Assembly (NCBI GenBank): GCA_019022495.1
Contig: JAFEKR010000028.1
Location: 372,001-436,000, forward strand
Reading direction: 5' to 3'
Source: Epichloe hybrida
Lineage: Eukaryota; Ascomycota; Sordariomycetes; Hypocreales; Clavicipitaceae
DNA length: 64,000 bases
Shown: positions 47,946-63,480 of the stretch, in pieces
Layout: each line of letters starts with the position of its first letter
Numbering within the stretch: position 1 is the first letter of the stretch
Translations under genes and position numbers: made by a program
Notes under the pieces: generated by a model
Told to the model about the DNA's origin: nothing
The model's input: only the letters and a program-made list of their open reading frames with translations
The model's database searches: none

Positions 47946-48920
47946 ACTGAGGGATAGCGGGGGCGGGCCTGCCGGGGCTCCAATGTCTCAAGCTGTGATT
48001 GGTCGGTGGCACTGATGACTGGCCAGTCCATTTCCTGCAACAGCCAGGCTGCGATGCATTTTCTGAAAACCCCTAAAACCGGTATCCTGGGTAATATCCT
48101 GGGTAGTTCACAAGCGATTTGACCCCAGCCCTTTTCCTCTCGTAGCGCTACATCAATGAGAGTCCTGCGCCCCCGTCGTCGATGTGCGCGAATTGCGGAG
48201 TAGAGTATTCTTAATTACGTAGCTCTATTCACGATATGCACATATGTCGGTGGATTCTCCCCGCAGAGTATGAAGGTCTCGGTTATCCTTCCATGTCCCA
48301 GCATGCTTCGCTGCTTCGGTGCCAATGGCGCTGTTCGAAATTAGTGACCAGACAGACTTTTGTTCAATTAGACCTAAAACATCTAGCAACTACTTCCTAC
48401 CAGAACAAGCGTCTCGATTGTGTTTTGAGTTCCCATCCCCAATTAACCCATGTGTGCGCCAGACCAGTCGCGAGTCAAGTCCCGACGACATTTTTCAGTA
48501 ATATACACAATTAATTTTATATTAATAAGCCAGGTCTTCATCATAATAGGGGTATAGCTTGAAACATGTATCTAGCATTGACCAACCGCGAGCCAGCTCT
48601 CATAAGCCTTGTCGAGGGGGTGCTAAATACGTATTAAAACGCGAGGCAGAAAACGCATAAAGAAAAAGAAGAAATTATTTGTTGCATGTATCGTGATTGA
48701 AGGCGGAGAGCAAACTGCGGTCACTGAAGGACACCCCGTGGAGAAAACGACGCAACTCATGAACAATTTGCATATTACCACTGGAGGGCATATTGCCACT
48801 CATATATCCCCGCGTTCACGCGCTCATGTGGCGCTGAATCGAGACACATTGGTAGACTGCATTGCGAAGATGACAAAGGCAGACAAATGAGTCCATGATC
48901 AAGACCATATGAAATGTGTC

Positions 48921-49892
48921 CTACGCCAGCAAAGAGGCCAATTTCATCTTGTGACGCGCCACGTCTGATGACGTCGCTTCGTCGTCGGCCGACCTGGGCT
49001 TTTGAGAATGTTGCTGCTGCTGCTGTCGCTGCTGCTGTTGCTGGATTGGCGAGCTCGGTGCTGTGAGAAGTTGCGATTGGCTACGTAGCGGGGGTAATTG
49101 GTTCTCGTGATTAAAAGCACCGAGACTGGACTCGTGTACTGAGGGAAGCTGCGATTCAACTGCGCTTTTTCGAGGCCAGTCGCGGAGAGGTGGAAGCTCA
49201 ATATGGTGTGGGTAGGACTGGAGATCGGCAGGGGACGTTGTGTAGTTTGAACCGGAATCGGACTCGGCAAGTTCAGAGAAACATGGCGACAGGAGAGGGG
49301 TCTCGCGCCACGTTGCTGTGTACTGACCAGAAACTGAATTGAGGGATGTTGCAGAACAGGCCACTTGAGGAAAGGCGAGTGTCGCGCGCGCCATATTCGA
49401 TGGCGCTCCAAAAAAGTCTTCATGCGAAGTGGTCGGGGGCCTGTTGGATATTGCAGAACAGGCTACTTCAGGCAAGGGGAATGTCGCATTCGCCATTGTC
49501 GATGGTGCTCCAGGAATGTCTTCATGCGAAGTGGTTAGAAGCCCGATGGCGCGCGAGCGCTCTTTGCGCTTCATTCGGTTCTGTCTGCCGTTCCACCAGT
49601 TCTTGACAGCATTGTCGCTACGTCTGTTCATGCGGCGGGCTATCTCAGCCCAGCGGTGCCCTATTTCGTTGACTAATCTCTCGATTTCCTTGCCCTCCGC
49701 CTCGGTTATTGGCTCGCGATTGAGCTCGGGGTTGAGGGTCTGGGTCCACCGTTCACGACACTGTTTTGCTGATCGAGTACCAAGTACTGCGGCGGTATCG
49801 ACCCAGTTGACAGGACCGTGTGTTTGAACTAATTGGATGAGAATATCATCCTCATGCTTTGTCCAAGGGCCCTTTTTTTGTAAGGAGTCCAT
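48921..49892 (-). CDS. flbD: Myb-like DNA-binding protein, FlbD-type developmental regulator
   Basis: Single exon, 323 residues, ATG at 49892. Two Myb repeats (R2 about 5-55, R3 about 57-107) read KKGPWTKHEDDILIQLV, then ERLVNEIGHRWAEIARR with DNAVKNWWNGRQNR. The spacing of tryptophans and the HGPVNWV and PITEAEG runs match Aspergillus FlbD, a nuclear regulator of conidiation and, in some species, sexual development. The C-terminus ends KMKLASLLA, similar to the short conserved end I know from FlbD. Between lies low-complexity sequence with a 34-residue tandem duplication (120-149 and 154-183) and a glutamine run (about 284-294). Most FlbD genes I recall contain introns, while this one is intronless as far as I see. 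Confidence 0.85.
   Translation of the reverse strand: MDSLQKKGPWTKHEDDILIQLVQTHGPVNWVDTAAVLGTRSAKQCRERWTQTLNPELNREPITEAEGKEIERLVNEIGHRWAEIARRMNRRSDNAVKNWWNGRQNRMKRKERSRAIGLLTTSHEDIPGAPSTMANATFPLPEVACSAISNRPPTTSHEDFFGAPSNMARATLAFPQVACSATSLNSVSGQYTATWRETPLLSPCFSELAESDSGSNYTTSPADLQSYPHHIELPPLRDWPRKSAVESQLPSVHESSLGAFNHENQLPPLRSQSQLLTAPSSPIQQQQQRQQQQQHSQKPRSADDEATSSDVARHKMKLASLLA
49344..49535 (-). repeat. Tandem duplication of 102 bp inside the FlbD-like gene
   Basis: Residues 120-149 (49535-49446) and 154-183 (49433-49344) align over 30 positions with about 21 identities. Both begin TTSHED, share GAPS and end VACSA. The 34-residue period keeps the frame. Confidence 0.85.
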
Positions 49893-50460
49893 AATGGAAT
49901 AGAAATTCTAATTTGATTAGAGTAATGGACCAAGAAAGACGACGGCAACTTCATACCTAAGATACCAGAACGCTACAAAGTGCCGATAATGAGAACTGTA
50001 TCCCTCCGACTCTCGACAATATAACGGATATGTCACCATAAGATCAGTGTGCTTCTTGCCTACTATCTGAATTAAAGATATCGAAACAATATTGCGAATT
50101 GTAAGGAAGGTTTAAAGGGGAGGGGGCGGCGTATAGGACGAAGTAAGTAGGAGAATGCGTCTTTGACGAGCAGGTCCGATGAGGCTCGGTGTACTTATTA
50201 TCCTAGTGCCGCTGTCAGACACCAGATACTTTGTGGACCACTGTCGATTTGGGGGGTGTGGCACGGCCAGGGGTGTGGCTGCGGCCAGGGGAGGGGAGGG
50301 TGTGTCACGAAGACGGACAGGGATACTTTGTTAGCGCTGTTGGTTTTTTTTTGGCCCAGGCTTAGGTATCTACTAGGCCGTAATGGGCCATAATGCGAGT
50401 TAGCTCCGTGCGTCGACAGGGTCGCTTGGATCATAGCCCAACAAAGCAGTCATCATTTGG

Positions 50461-50490
50461 CCATCGTCATCGCCATCGCCATCGCCGTCG
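50461..50490. repeat. Short hexanucleotide (ATCGCC) repeat
   Basis: About four to five units of CATCGC with single-base variation, upstream of the FlbD-like gene. No function is evident. Confidence 0.7.
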
Positions 50491-51809
50491 GGTAAGAAAT
50501 GGTCAGATAATTGTCACCCCAAAAGCCATTACTTCGTGACTTGCAATAAAAATTGAAGCCTCCAAATTTTCTTTTGGGGCTAACCTCGAGGGCTCCCATG
50601 TTGAGATTTTTACAGGTACTGAGCCTGAAAGTGGGCACTAATGAGCGGAGATGGCGTTGCATGGTAGGCTACAGGTAATACAGAAGAATAGTTGCATGTC
50701 GCACTATTGCTGAAAGCTAGAAGAGACGGAGTGCGGTGCATGCCTAGGGTCCAGTGTCACAAAGCAAAAAAAAAATCCAGTCTATTAAGATCTGCAGCCA
50801 GACGCGCTTTCTGTGGAGGTTACTGGGGCGTCATAACCCAAGTACCTACTTATGCAGATACGTATGTGGTCGCAACCTGTGTCATGACCTAACGTATGAT
50901 TGTATATTCTCGATGATGCACTTGTATTAGGTACCTGGATACTTGGGTGCCTATAAAGTTTGGAGTCGATCTCTCAAAGTCAAACAAAAGGTTTTTCTTT
51001 CTCCCTAATCAGCAGCCATGATAATACTGACTAGCACTCGCCTCCCTGGGTGTCAGTTTGGTCGACATTTCTTTTGCACGTATTATTTTTGGTGGCTGTC
51101 AATCGATGTCACCTCAGATAGTTCAGGACTACGCGCCAGGCATCTACTCCCTCCGCCAAGAAAAAGAGAGAAGAATGTGAAGAATGTTGAGATGCCTGCT
51201 GATTGCCACAGGCCCATGAGCGTTCCTTGTTCTTTTTCTTCTTCTTTTTCTTCCAAATGCTCCTACGATACTGCTTTCATGTTGATCAGCGACTAGTAGC
51301 ACAGAATTAAGTCGGCGAAAAAATTATTGGTAGAATATCAAGTATGATTGAGAGATGAGGCAATATTCGTATCTATGCATATACTGACCAAGTTAGTCCA
51401 AAGCGCGACATGAACGACCGCGTTGCGGGGAACAATATGTGGATTATTTCTCGCAAGTTCCCGATGCGCCAAAGCTTCTGTAACAATAAGACCTCAATCA
51501 CCACAATCCCGCCCCCCAAAAAATTAGCGGATCCAGCTAAGAAGGTTTATATCTTGTATAGGTGGAGCACTAATGTTGAAATCTGCACAGTACGTAATCT
51601 AGCTGTAAAGTCGAGGACCTAAACGCGGCATTAATCTAGTGGCTGTTCGCACTTCATCAAGCCCGTAGCCACGGACAAGAGGTTGGGTAAACTCTATCAA
51701 CAAACGTGTTGAGAACAAAATGGTCGTCCGTATAACTTCCTCACCAAGCTAGCCTGGACAAGACGGCTGGGACGTCTCCAGGGCACACTGGTAAGATCCT
51801 TCAATAGGT

Positions 51810-51844
51810 ACAACAACAACAAGAACAAGCACAACAACAACAAC
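51810..51844. repeat. CAA-rich trinucleotide repeat
   Basis: Interrupted ACA/CAA units (35 bp) in the region upstream of the FlbD-like gene. Not in any recognised reading frame. Confidence 0.8.
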
Positions 51845-52660
51845 ATATCTAGGGACCAATCACTAATGAACTTGTTCATAAGCTAGCATTATCAAGAAAT
51901 AGACTAGCATTACTAGCGATGGGGACATTTCATCGATGGCGTGCGTTCTGCTCGAACCTTGGTCCATGTCCTCATCTGGGCAAGTCTGGTGTTCTCACAT
52001 CATGCATTATCGCAAGTTGCTACAATGATCAGCGACGGGTGAAATGTTGTCTCCTCTAGCATTATCATTACACTCGATTCTTCGTGCAATATCGTCTCTG
52101 TGCGATATTGGCATAAGAACTTGCCACATCACACAGATTGTAAGAATTGTGGTGATTGATTCCAGGCAGATCATTTCTCGTGTTCTCTCGGTAGTGTGGT
52201 GAGCGAGACTAGTGGTGCAGGCAAGATGAGACGCTCTTAACAGACAAAATGCATGCCCTTTGCCCACAACAGTACATGCCCATGGGCGGCGTCAGGCTGG
52301 CAGTTGTGACATCTCCTGCAGACAATGACCTCGATCTCACCACAAATGGGAGCGCTAGTGGGTGATCTGCACGGCGGAGCTTGTTCCAAAACCAACGAGC
52401 CATTTCACGGGGCAAATCTTCCCACCGATCGGTGGTTGAATGAATGGTGATGGCTAAGCCGGCTCACAGTCGTTAATTTCAGCCGACGTCGTTCCAGGCG
52501 GCAAAATGTAGTCAAATGAGTGTCAACTTCAACTCCTTATTTTTCATAATATTGCAAGATACCGCAATAACCTGAGCTGCAGTAATGTTCGTAATCATTC
52601 GACGTCGTCATCTCTTCATCTTCATCGTAATTTCCAGACCACAGTGTGGCAAACACTTGC

Positions 52661-55600
52661 TCAGAGGTATATGTCACCTCCGATGCCGTTGACCCACCTC
52701 TTCCACGCTTCCTCGTAGGCTGTCTCGAGATCCTCAACCCATCTCCGGGTATTGAAGAGGCTGCAGTGCCATTTGCTATCCCATAATAGCTTCCGCATAT
52801 TAGCCAACCGCCCTTTGGCTTGGCCACAACCAGCCACACTGAGGGTATACGTTAGGCCATTTGCTAAATCAATCGCTCGTTGCTCATACTCCTCCTCCGT
52901 GTCTGTGATGAGCTCCGCAGCCACTCGCTGGCCTTCGGTGGAATGAGGAAGTGCGCCTTGTAAAATGGACGCCGCCATACGGGAGCACATCTTGTAGGGG
53001 TATCGTGGGAAAGTGAGTAATGGCGTACTGGACCACAATATGTCCGCAGCGGTGGTATGTGCGTTGCACTCAGGGGTGTCTAGAAATAAATCACAAACAC
53101 GAGCTCGGGAAATATGTTGGTTCTTGGGGGCAACATCAGTGAAAATAATCCGAGATGCCACTTCAGGTCCAGCCCAAAGCCTTGCAGTCGCTCTCAAGTT
53201 GCCCTCACTGGGCTCGGGAAATCGAAGCAACCACAGCACAGCTCGTGGTACTCGAGCAAGTATACGTAACCAAGACCGAAATGTCGTAGGATCGATCTGA
53301 TCAAGTTCACATTGACACGTCATTATCGTGATGGATGCTTCAACCAGTAATAATCCAGCACTCACCTTGTAAAGTTGATTGAAATTGCCCAGAATGACAA
53401 CATTATCTTCCATGTCAGGAAAAAGTCCCTTGCGCATTTCCCATCTTTGTCTCTCTACCTCTGCCCATTTGGTGCTGGTCTCATCAGATGCGCAAGATTG
53501 TGCATGATCGCAACAGAAAAATGTCTCGCGACAGAATATGATGTTTTCTGAGTACATCCAATCACCGTCAGCCCCCTCGCTATGATCATGGAAAATATTC
53601 TCTATGGAGACGTTGTCTCTCCAAGGCCGCAGGGTCGATTGTGGAACAGTCATCTTGTCTGCTAGAAGGTAGTCACACCACTCTGCGCCTAGTGTGCCAG
53701 CAAATCCCATAAATGACATCTGGACCGGAGCTGGCCTAGCGGCGAATATCTCGTTCCGTGCGCCACGAGTGTAGCCGTTGAGATTTACCAAAATATGAAT
53801 ATTGTCTCGATGTATCTGCTCAATCAGTTTGTCTGGTGGCCAGTTGCTGACATCTCGAAACACGGGGGCCTCGTTCTCGATTTGTTGTCGATGAATCGAC
53901 CCATCACTTGGTGTAGTCGCATAACAGATTGCCTGAACACGGTGCGGGTTGTGGAAGCCAAATGCTGATTGCATCCTTTTCATATTTAGTTCCTTCAACG
54001 TCCGGTCTCACAATTAGCCGAAACTTAGCAATGACAAGCGACTTACAGATGTGCTAGTGGATGATTGTTGAAATCTGAAGATAAGTATCCGACGTTTAAT
54101 TGTGGGCTGGGTGGATGCGGAGGGGGGCAGACCGTGGTAGGTATCCAGGGCGATCGAAGCGTTGAGCAGGAGATTCGAATAGCATTTCGCTGGGCGATGG
54201 TTCGAATGTCACTTGCAGAGAGAGGGCATGTGAAAGTATGAAAAGGAAGTACGGTCGGGGCGGACGGTACAGCGAGGTTCTGGGGTAGTTTCGGTCTCGA
54301 ATATCGCGTGTCACCTTTTCCTGTAGTGTGATGCAGATCTACATACCAGTTTCTTTGTATGACCTTTGTGGCACGCTCTATCAAGCGTAATAGCCGAGAG
54401 CCCTCCCAGGGTTGTCCAGCCCAGCGACGGAGGGCGGCATCAAGCTTGAAAGAGGGGTTTTTGCACAAATGTTGTAACTGCTTTGTCAACCTATGTATGG
54501 CGGGTTCTTGCAACATCCCTAGGCCCCAATGGGACGCATCTTTCAGTTGCTGCACGACGATGTCAACAACACGCTTCGTAAGACCGCTACTGCAACCACT
54601 GGTATGAATGTCGACAAGCCTTCCTTCATCATCAACGTGCCACCGGTCGTACTGTCCAGATTCAAGCAGAGCCCCGCCGCGACCATGCCAGTTGCATACC
54701 GAGTTCAAGGCAGTGAAAAGTCCACAGACTGCTTCAGCAAACCCGGGGTTTGCGTTCACGGCACGCCCGTAATAGACGATAGCCTCATTAATCCGGCCCT
54801 TGTCTTTCACAGCATTTGCAAGGTTTGTCAGGGCAATGTCGAATGTACCATCACATAACACTGCTCGTTCGTACATCTGAATTGCGAGATCCAACTGACC
54901 AATGTCTTTGAGTAAGCTCCCAAGATTTGTATGAAGATGGACGTGGTTTGGATCCAAGTAGAGGCCGTAATTGTAGTAAGCGAGCGCGAGCGCAAGGCCA
55001 CTTCCCGGTGTGATTCCTGGTATACTAGGTTGCGGCGAAGTCATTGAAGTACTGGCAATGGTTTGTTGAACTCCGGCTAGAAGTATACCGACATTGTTTG
55101 CCGTGGATGGGCTTTCCTGAAGAGATAGAGATAGATAGTACAGGGCGAGGATATCGCTTACTTGCGACGCTCCATAAAGTAAACATGAATCAGCACTGCC
55201 ATTTGACATGGCGTCCTGTAGTATTTTAGCCAGGGACAGTAGTGAGTTGCTGGTTGTTTGTACCGCAGCCCGCTTGAGAATCCCATTCCGCAGATATACG
55301 AGCCCCGGCAGCTCGCCGTTGCTGCCAAATACAAGCCGGGCAGTGTGACGAGCCCTCTCAGGCGGTAGCATTAGAGGCTGCAGAGGGCGTGCAGTAATAC
55401 TTCCGTACAATTTGTGCTGGTTCTGGGGTGAGAGTGCAAGCTGGATACGATGGATGAGTTCCTGGATGCCGCTGACTCGCCTGCCGACGCTGATTAACAC
55501 GGCTTCTTGAAACGCTTTTGAAGCACGCTCAATCTCTTTTTGACCATAAAGCATCGTGCCTTTTGCGTGGACAAGGGCTAGCATTCTTCCATTGTCGACA

Positions 55601-57500
55601 CCAGAAATTAGATAGCCGCTTGATCCAAATCCTGTTGTATCTTCTTCTTCACCTCCTACCAGCGTACTTGGGCCCATCCTCAAGCCGTTGTATACCGAGA
55701 AAATTTTCCCATCGCTCGAGTCTGAAACAACTCTCTCATCGTCGTTTGAATTTGAGTCTTGCGCAGCGCGGTATAGTGATTTCTGGATATATGATATAAC
55801 TTCAATAGCTTCTTCACTGCGATTTTTATAAAGATGGCCCACCAAGTGTTCCGTGGCATCGAGATAATTTGGTCGTAGCTTTATCACCCGGAGCCAATTT
55901 TTCTCTGCTTCATCTTGACGTCCGAGGCAATACAAGGCTGCGCCCATATGACTGATAGCTTCAACATGGCTGGGAAGCCGGTGATTGTGAGATCAAGCAG
56001 AGGAGTGAGGGTATTGTGGCGAGCAACTTACCTGGAATCAACTGCGACAATCCTTGAGAAGGACTTGAACGCATCATCGTATCGCTCTAGGCCGTATTGA
56101 AGACAGCCTCCAATTAACATACCTTCCACCCATTTCCAACTACTCTGTTCACACAGATTGTTCAGGACCTCTAACGAGGACACGGCGTTGGCAACTGGTA
56201 AAGGTTTCACATGGGCATCATGAGTCGGGGACGATGGCGTTATATCAGAGTCCGTTCGTAGGGTCTTATATTGGAGATTGATACCACTGTCATGAGCTGC
56301 CTGGGTGTAATCAATCCCGCTATGGGGCAGGCGGTTACTATCGAGATTGTATCGTCTGGTGGTCCGTAGGGCTGAAGTCGCGGCAGAGCTGTTCGGGGGG
56401 GTGGGATTTGAGCTTGCGAGACTGGTATTTTTAGGTCTGCCCGTGCTCCACAGCCGGGGTGGTTTAGGATAAGCAGGAAGCTTTTGCGTGTCGAATGTGT
56501 TTGGATTAGTCCTGATCGGGTTGGTCTTCCCGTTCGCCTGCAAGTACGAAAGCAGGTCAACGTAGCTTTGGTAGGAATACTGCAAGGCCTTCTCGCGGAA
56601 ATGGAGTTGGCCGCTGGAGATTGCTGTCTGAGCTGTCAGGACTGTACTAACGCCTTCACAATATTGTGAGTGCTGTTGCAAGTTGTTCAGGCTCTGGTTT
56701 GCAATCGCGTGCGTGTCATGGTTTCCGAAGTAGATTGGGAGATGTTGGGTTGATCCATCCCTGCGAGTTCCACGTGCCACAGGCAATACATCTTGACCTG
56801 CGTGGCTAGATCCAAAGCAGCGACCTTGATCATGATTGCGAACGTCCCATGGTGAGGATCCTGTTTGCCAGGCCGTTTGATAAAACAGGAGCGAGCCACT
56901 GATAGGTGCTGGCGGTGGACAAAACGCCCGAACGTTATGTTCGTTTGCTCGAATAATCGGCTGGTTCAGTTCCGGGTGTTGGACCATAGAGTGATGGTTT
57001 AAGTTGCTAATCAGATTGAAATTTGATGATGACTCGTCGTAATATGTCCATGAATATGGCAGATGGCTGACTTGTGGGCGTATGTCTTCGTCGAGGTGGA
57101 TAGACGATGCGGTATGATCCCAGTGCTGCGGCGACACTGAGATGGCGGTCGGGCGAGAAAGCGGGTTGGTATTGGCAGATACGGGGAGAATCATATGTTT
57201 CAGCGGCGGTCCGGGGGACGGTTGGATGTGTGAGCCATCATAACCAGCATCAACCGTCCCACCCGGCGTCTTCCTGCGTAGATTATGTTCAGGCAGCGAT
57301 ATACGATGCACTACTGGATGGGCAGCTTGTTGACTTGGCTGAGATATTCCTATCGGGAAAGAGCGTCTATGGGACGGAAGATTCCACCTTCTGTGGCCAT
57401 CATCAGTATCACTTCCCTCTCGGCCGGCAACAGTCGATATCGAGTCGCAGGTCTGCCTTTCCGGCACTACACTGGGATGCATCTGCGGCGCTGGTAACAT
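52661..57500 (-). CDS. Fungal O-GlcNAc transferase (TPR and GT41 catalytic domain)
   Basis: Exons 57500-56032, 55969-54047, 53975-53366 and 53296-52661, about 1,545 residues. Introns are 62, 71 and 69 nt (donors GTAAGT, GTAAGT and GTGAGT). The family transfers GlcNAc from UDP-GlcNAc to Ser/Thr of nucleocytoplasmic proteins. The N-terminal 350 residues are disordered. TPR-like helices begin near FKSFSRIVAVD (about 480) and reappear as YYNYGLYLDPNHVHLH and FDIALTNLANAVKDKGR. The catalytic part reads VGYLSSDFNNHPLAHLM (conserved His), NLNGYTRGARNEI, NFNQLYK (the UDP-binding lysine), DPTTFRSWLRIL and HTTAADILWSSTPL. I start at the ATG at 57500, because the frame upstream has no ATG before a stop; a spliced 5' exon remains possible. 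Intron 3 follows directly after the NFNQLYK lysine and has no in-frame stop. Confidence 0.92.
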
Positions 57501-58981
57501 GTCCAGTTGTGGGTGTTTGGGGGCGATTTGGGTGAAAAGGAGAATGAGCGGTAACTCGGCTGTCAATGAATGGTCATGGCTTGCGGATCAACGCATGGCT
57601 GAGGTGAAAAGACAGTCGTTTCACATCTGGGGCGTCTTCCTCTTGATGACGCTTGGCAGCTAAAGATGCCCAACGTTAGCTCGTGGAGCTCGCCTGGTGT
57701 TCCGTGGTAATGAATGATAGGATATGTTGGGCTGGGCCGTGGTATTTAGTTGCGGCGTCGAAGGTTTTGGCGATGTCGGTTTGTGCAGACTAAGGGGTGC
57801 GGAAAAGGGAAGGGGGGGTCGATGGTGATTGATATTGCTCATCAGCCAGAACGAACTGCTGATGTTGGTTCCAGAGACCTTGGCATTTTCCCCCGTGGTG
57901 AGGGCTGTGGCGCATATGGCGGGACGGTGCCTGTCGCACTGACTGTATTAATCGTACAATACTTGCGATAGACCTGGACGACCTGTACGGGATGTCATCG
58001 TTTCGAGAGAGAAATTAGGCAGGTGTCCTCCCCCCTTTGCGGGCCCGAACTTTTGGGCGACTGCCTCTTACCTACCCTACGTTAGAGAAGTGAGGACTAC
58101 AGCTACCTATCGAAAAACAACGCAGACTAGGCGGGGGATGGTAAAGACGATACAGCAATATACTTCTGCACCGCATCCCCTTTCAATCACGGTAAGCTTC
58201 GACAAAGTGTGCAGTTGTGCTGGGGTGCGAACTGTGGTTCGTAGTCGGGGAAGCTAACATTTATTTATCGACAACCAGTGTTGGGGCGGGGGTTACCGCT
58301 CGCGATATTTCCATGCCGTCTACCTATATAGGTACATAGGCATGTAAAATAGAGGGCGAGACGCGACTCGCTATAGTATTTTGGGTACATATCAAGGTCT
58401 GATATGACACCCCCGAAGTACGTACGTAGGTAGATATTCCAAGCTCAAGTGCCCATGCAACGAAGACCGCACTCTAGAATGTGCAAGTAGTTTGTTTGTC
58501 AGGTGTTATTTATGAATAATTATTAACACATCAGATACAATCACTCTAGAACATTGAAGTACTTGTTTTTCCGGTTACCTCTTGATAAACGGCAATTATT
58601 GATACATTGGATTTAAAAGTAAGAACACAAGTGATGACATACAAAGTATCTCTAAATGTGTGCCTTATTCATGGACCGCTACACCCACAGAGAACATGCT
58701 ACAGGGTGTTGCGGTGAGTAAAAGACAGCTAAATTTCGTCTTCCTTGAACAAAAATTGAAATAAACCATGAAGCAGTGAAGGTGAATTTCAGAGTGTAGC
58801 CAAGGATTGTTCGTCACCAGGTCACCAAAAAATAGTCTCATTTCAAATTACACGGCACGGAAGGACTATACGGATTAGGCCCCAGGACTCAGGCAAGCAA
58901 CGAAGGTTTTAGATGATATATTGCTCGAGTGTCGTTGGTCGTCATTCTGTAGCACAGCCGGAACATCCACCAAGAAACCGT
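57501..58981. other. Intergenic region between the O-GlcNAc transferase and L12 genes
   Basis: This 1.5-kb stretch is the upstream region of the O-GlcNAc transferase gene and the 3' flank of the ribosomal protein gene. I see no coding sequence in it. Several short G/C-rich tracts occur around 57.7-58.3 kb, but none that I can name. Confidence 0.45.
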
Positions 58982-59742
<761 letters not shown>

Positions 59743-60516
59743 ATTGGCTGAAGTTGGCAGAGGCTCGTGGTTTGCGTGCCAGAAGGGGAAGCGGAAATTT
59801 TACCGAAAGGCAGAGGAATAGGAATTCCCAGGCGAATTGTGAACAAGTTTTGTCGAAACTGAAGTTAATGCACTAGCGCTGGCTTAGGGAAAAGTGCGTG
59901 TGACCCACCATCCTGCCCTAATCTAACGATATGTGGATTACATAATCCCCAAATCATGTTCGACCTAGTCATTGTTGCAGTTGCTCATTGCATCACCCCA
60001 AATAAGCTGGCAATGAAACCGCTATGGATCATTCGACGCAATCGGTCCGAATTGGGTGTAGGTAGAACATGGCTGTATGGTGCGCAGGAGCTGTGGCTAC
60101 TCACCATGCCTTGATCGGACTGAAATTGATCGTAGTTACATGGCCAGCTAAGCTGGGACAGAAACGAGCATCCATTATCATGCAAAATGCCAAGAACAAT
60201 GATTACGGTACGCAGACGTGTTTAGTATAGCTGAATTGGGCGTCTCATTTATCTATCATGATTCGAAGGGCAACGAAACGGATAGCTAAATACGTCACCA
60301 TGACCTGCAAGGGAAGCTTAAGTATAGCATCTAGTCACCAGCTTGTAATGCTTGCTCGCACCTTACTGTCCTCTGTAATCTTGGCCGGTGGTCTGATATT
60401 GAATGGATATTTCTTAGTTTGTTCCACTCACTGCAAGCCTGCGTTCATGGAAAAAAAGGGAAAGGTAGTTAGTTATTAGCTGCGGTGTCCATGGTAGTGT
60501 TAGATGGGTTGATAGC
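59743..60516. other. Intergenic region with the L12 promoter
   Basis: This 774-bp stretch between L12 (start at left) and the 3' end of SEC23 should contain the strong constitutive L12 promoter and 5' UTR. I see no coding sequence. Confidence 0.45.
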
Positions 60517-63192
<2,676 letters not shown>

Positions 63193-63480
63193 CTAGATTG
63201 ACGTATTCTTTCGAGTTGTTTTGATGCGAGCTGAAATGACAGTACCTACAAAAAAGTTGCAGCTATCGACGAGGATTCGAGGAGTTCATGGGGTTGTACG
63301 GAGTATTGTGGACAGGTTGGCAGCCAGCCCCACGTAGTGACTCCCATTGGGCAGAAGCTCTATTACAAAGGATAAGATAACGCATGGGGCACACATTTTC
63401 CTGCTTCCAAATGTCGTACCTGACCAGGCAATGCACGCGATAAAATGTGGTGCATCATCCACAGAAGACGAGCAATATCC

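Larger units (their letters stand above)
43108..48920. other. 5.8-kb gene-poor convergent region with unexplained open stretches
   Basis: This is the longest stretch without a recognised gene outside the retrotransposon. Composition is ordinary, so it is not RIP-damaged. It holds several open stretches that read like protein but lack start codons or are broken by stops (47,290-47,940, 46,079-46,305 and 45,556-45,890, all minus strand), a T14 run and a T9A10 palindrome near 46.9 kb, and a small degenerate repeat near 46.45 kb. It may hold decayed genes or genes too divergent for me to recognise. Confidence 0.5.
49893..52660. other. Long upstream region of the FlbD-like gene
   Basis: This 2.8-kb stretch without recognised coding sequence lies between the FlbD-like start and the 3' end of the O-GlcNAc transferase gene. 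Long upstream regions and leaders are usual for fungal developmental regulators. It contains an ATCGCC-type repeat (50461-50490) and a CAA-rich repeat (51810-51844). A GTATGA followed by CTAAT and TTAG just upstream of the start (about 49,958-49,908, minus strand) could be a 5'-UTR intron. Confidence 0.45.

Noticed and set aside
52537..52839. Alternative C-terminal frame after the O-GlcNAc transferase
   Set aside because: It would need an additional very short intron (GTGACA donor) that lacks consensus; the main frame closes cleanly at 52661.
57501..57566. Upstream extension of the O-GlcNAc transferase from TTG
   Set aside because: No ATG in that stretch before a stop; the first ATG is at 57500.
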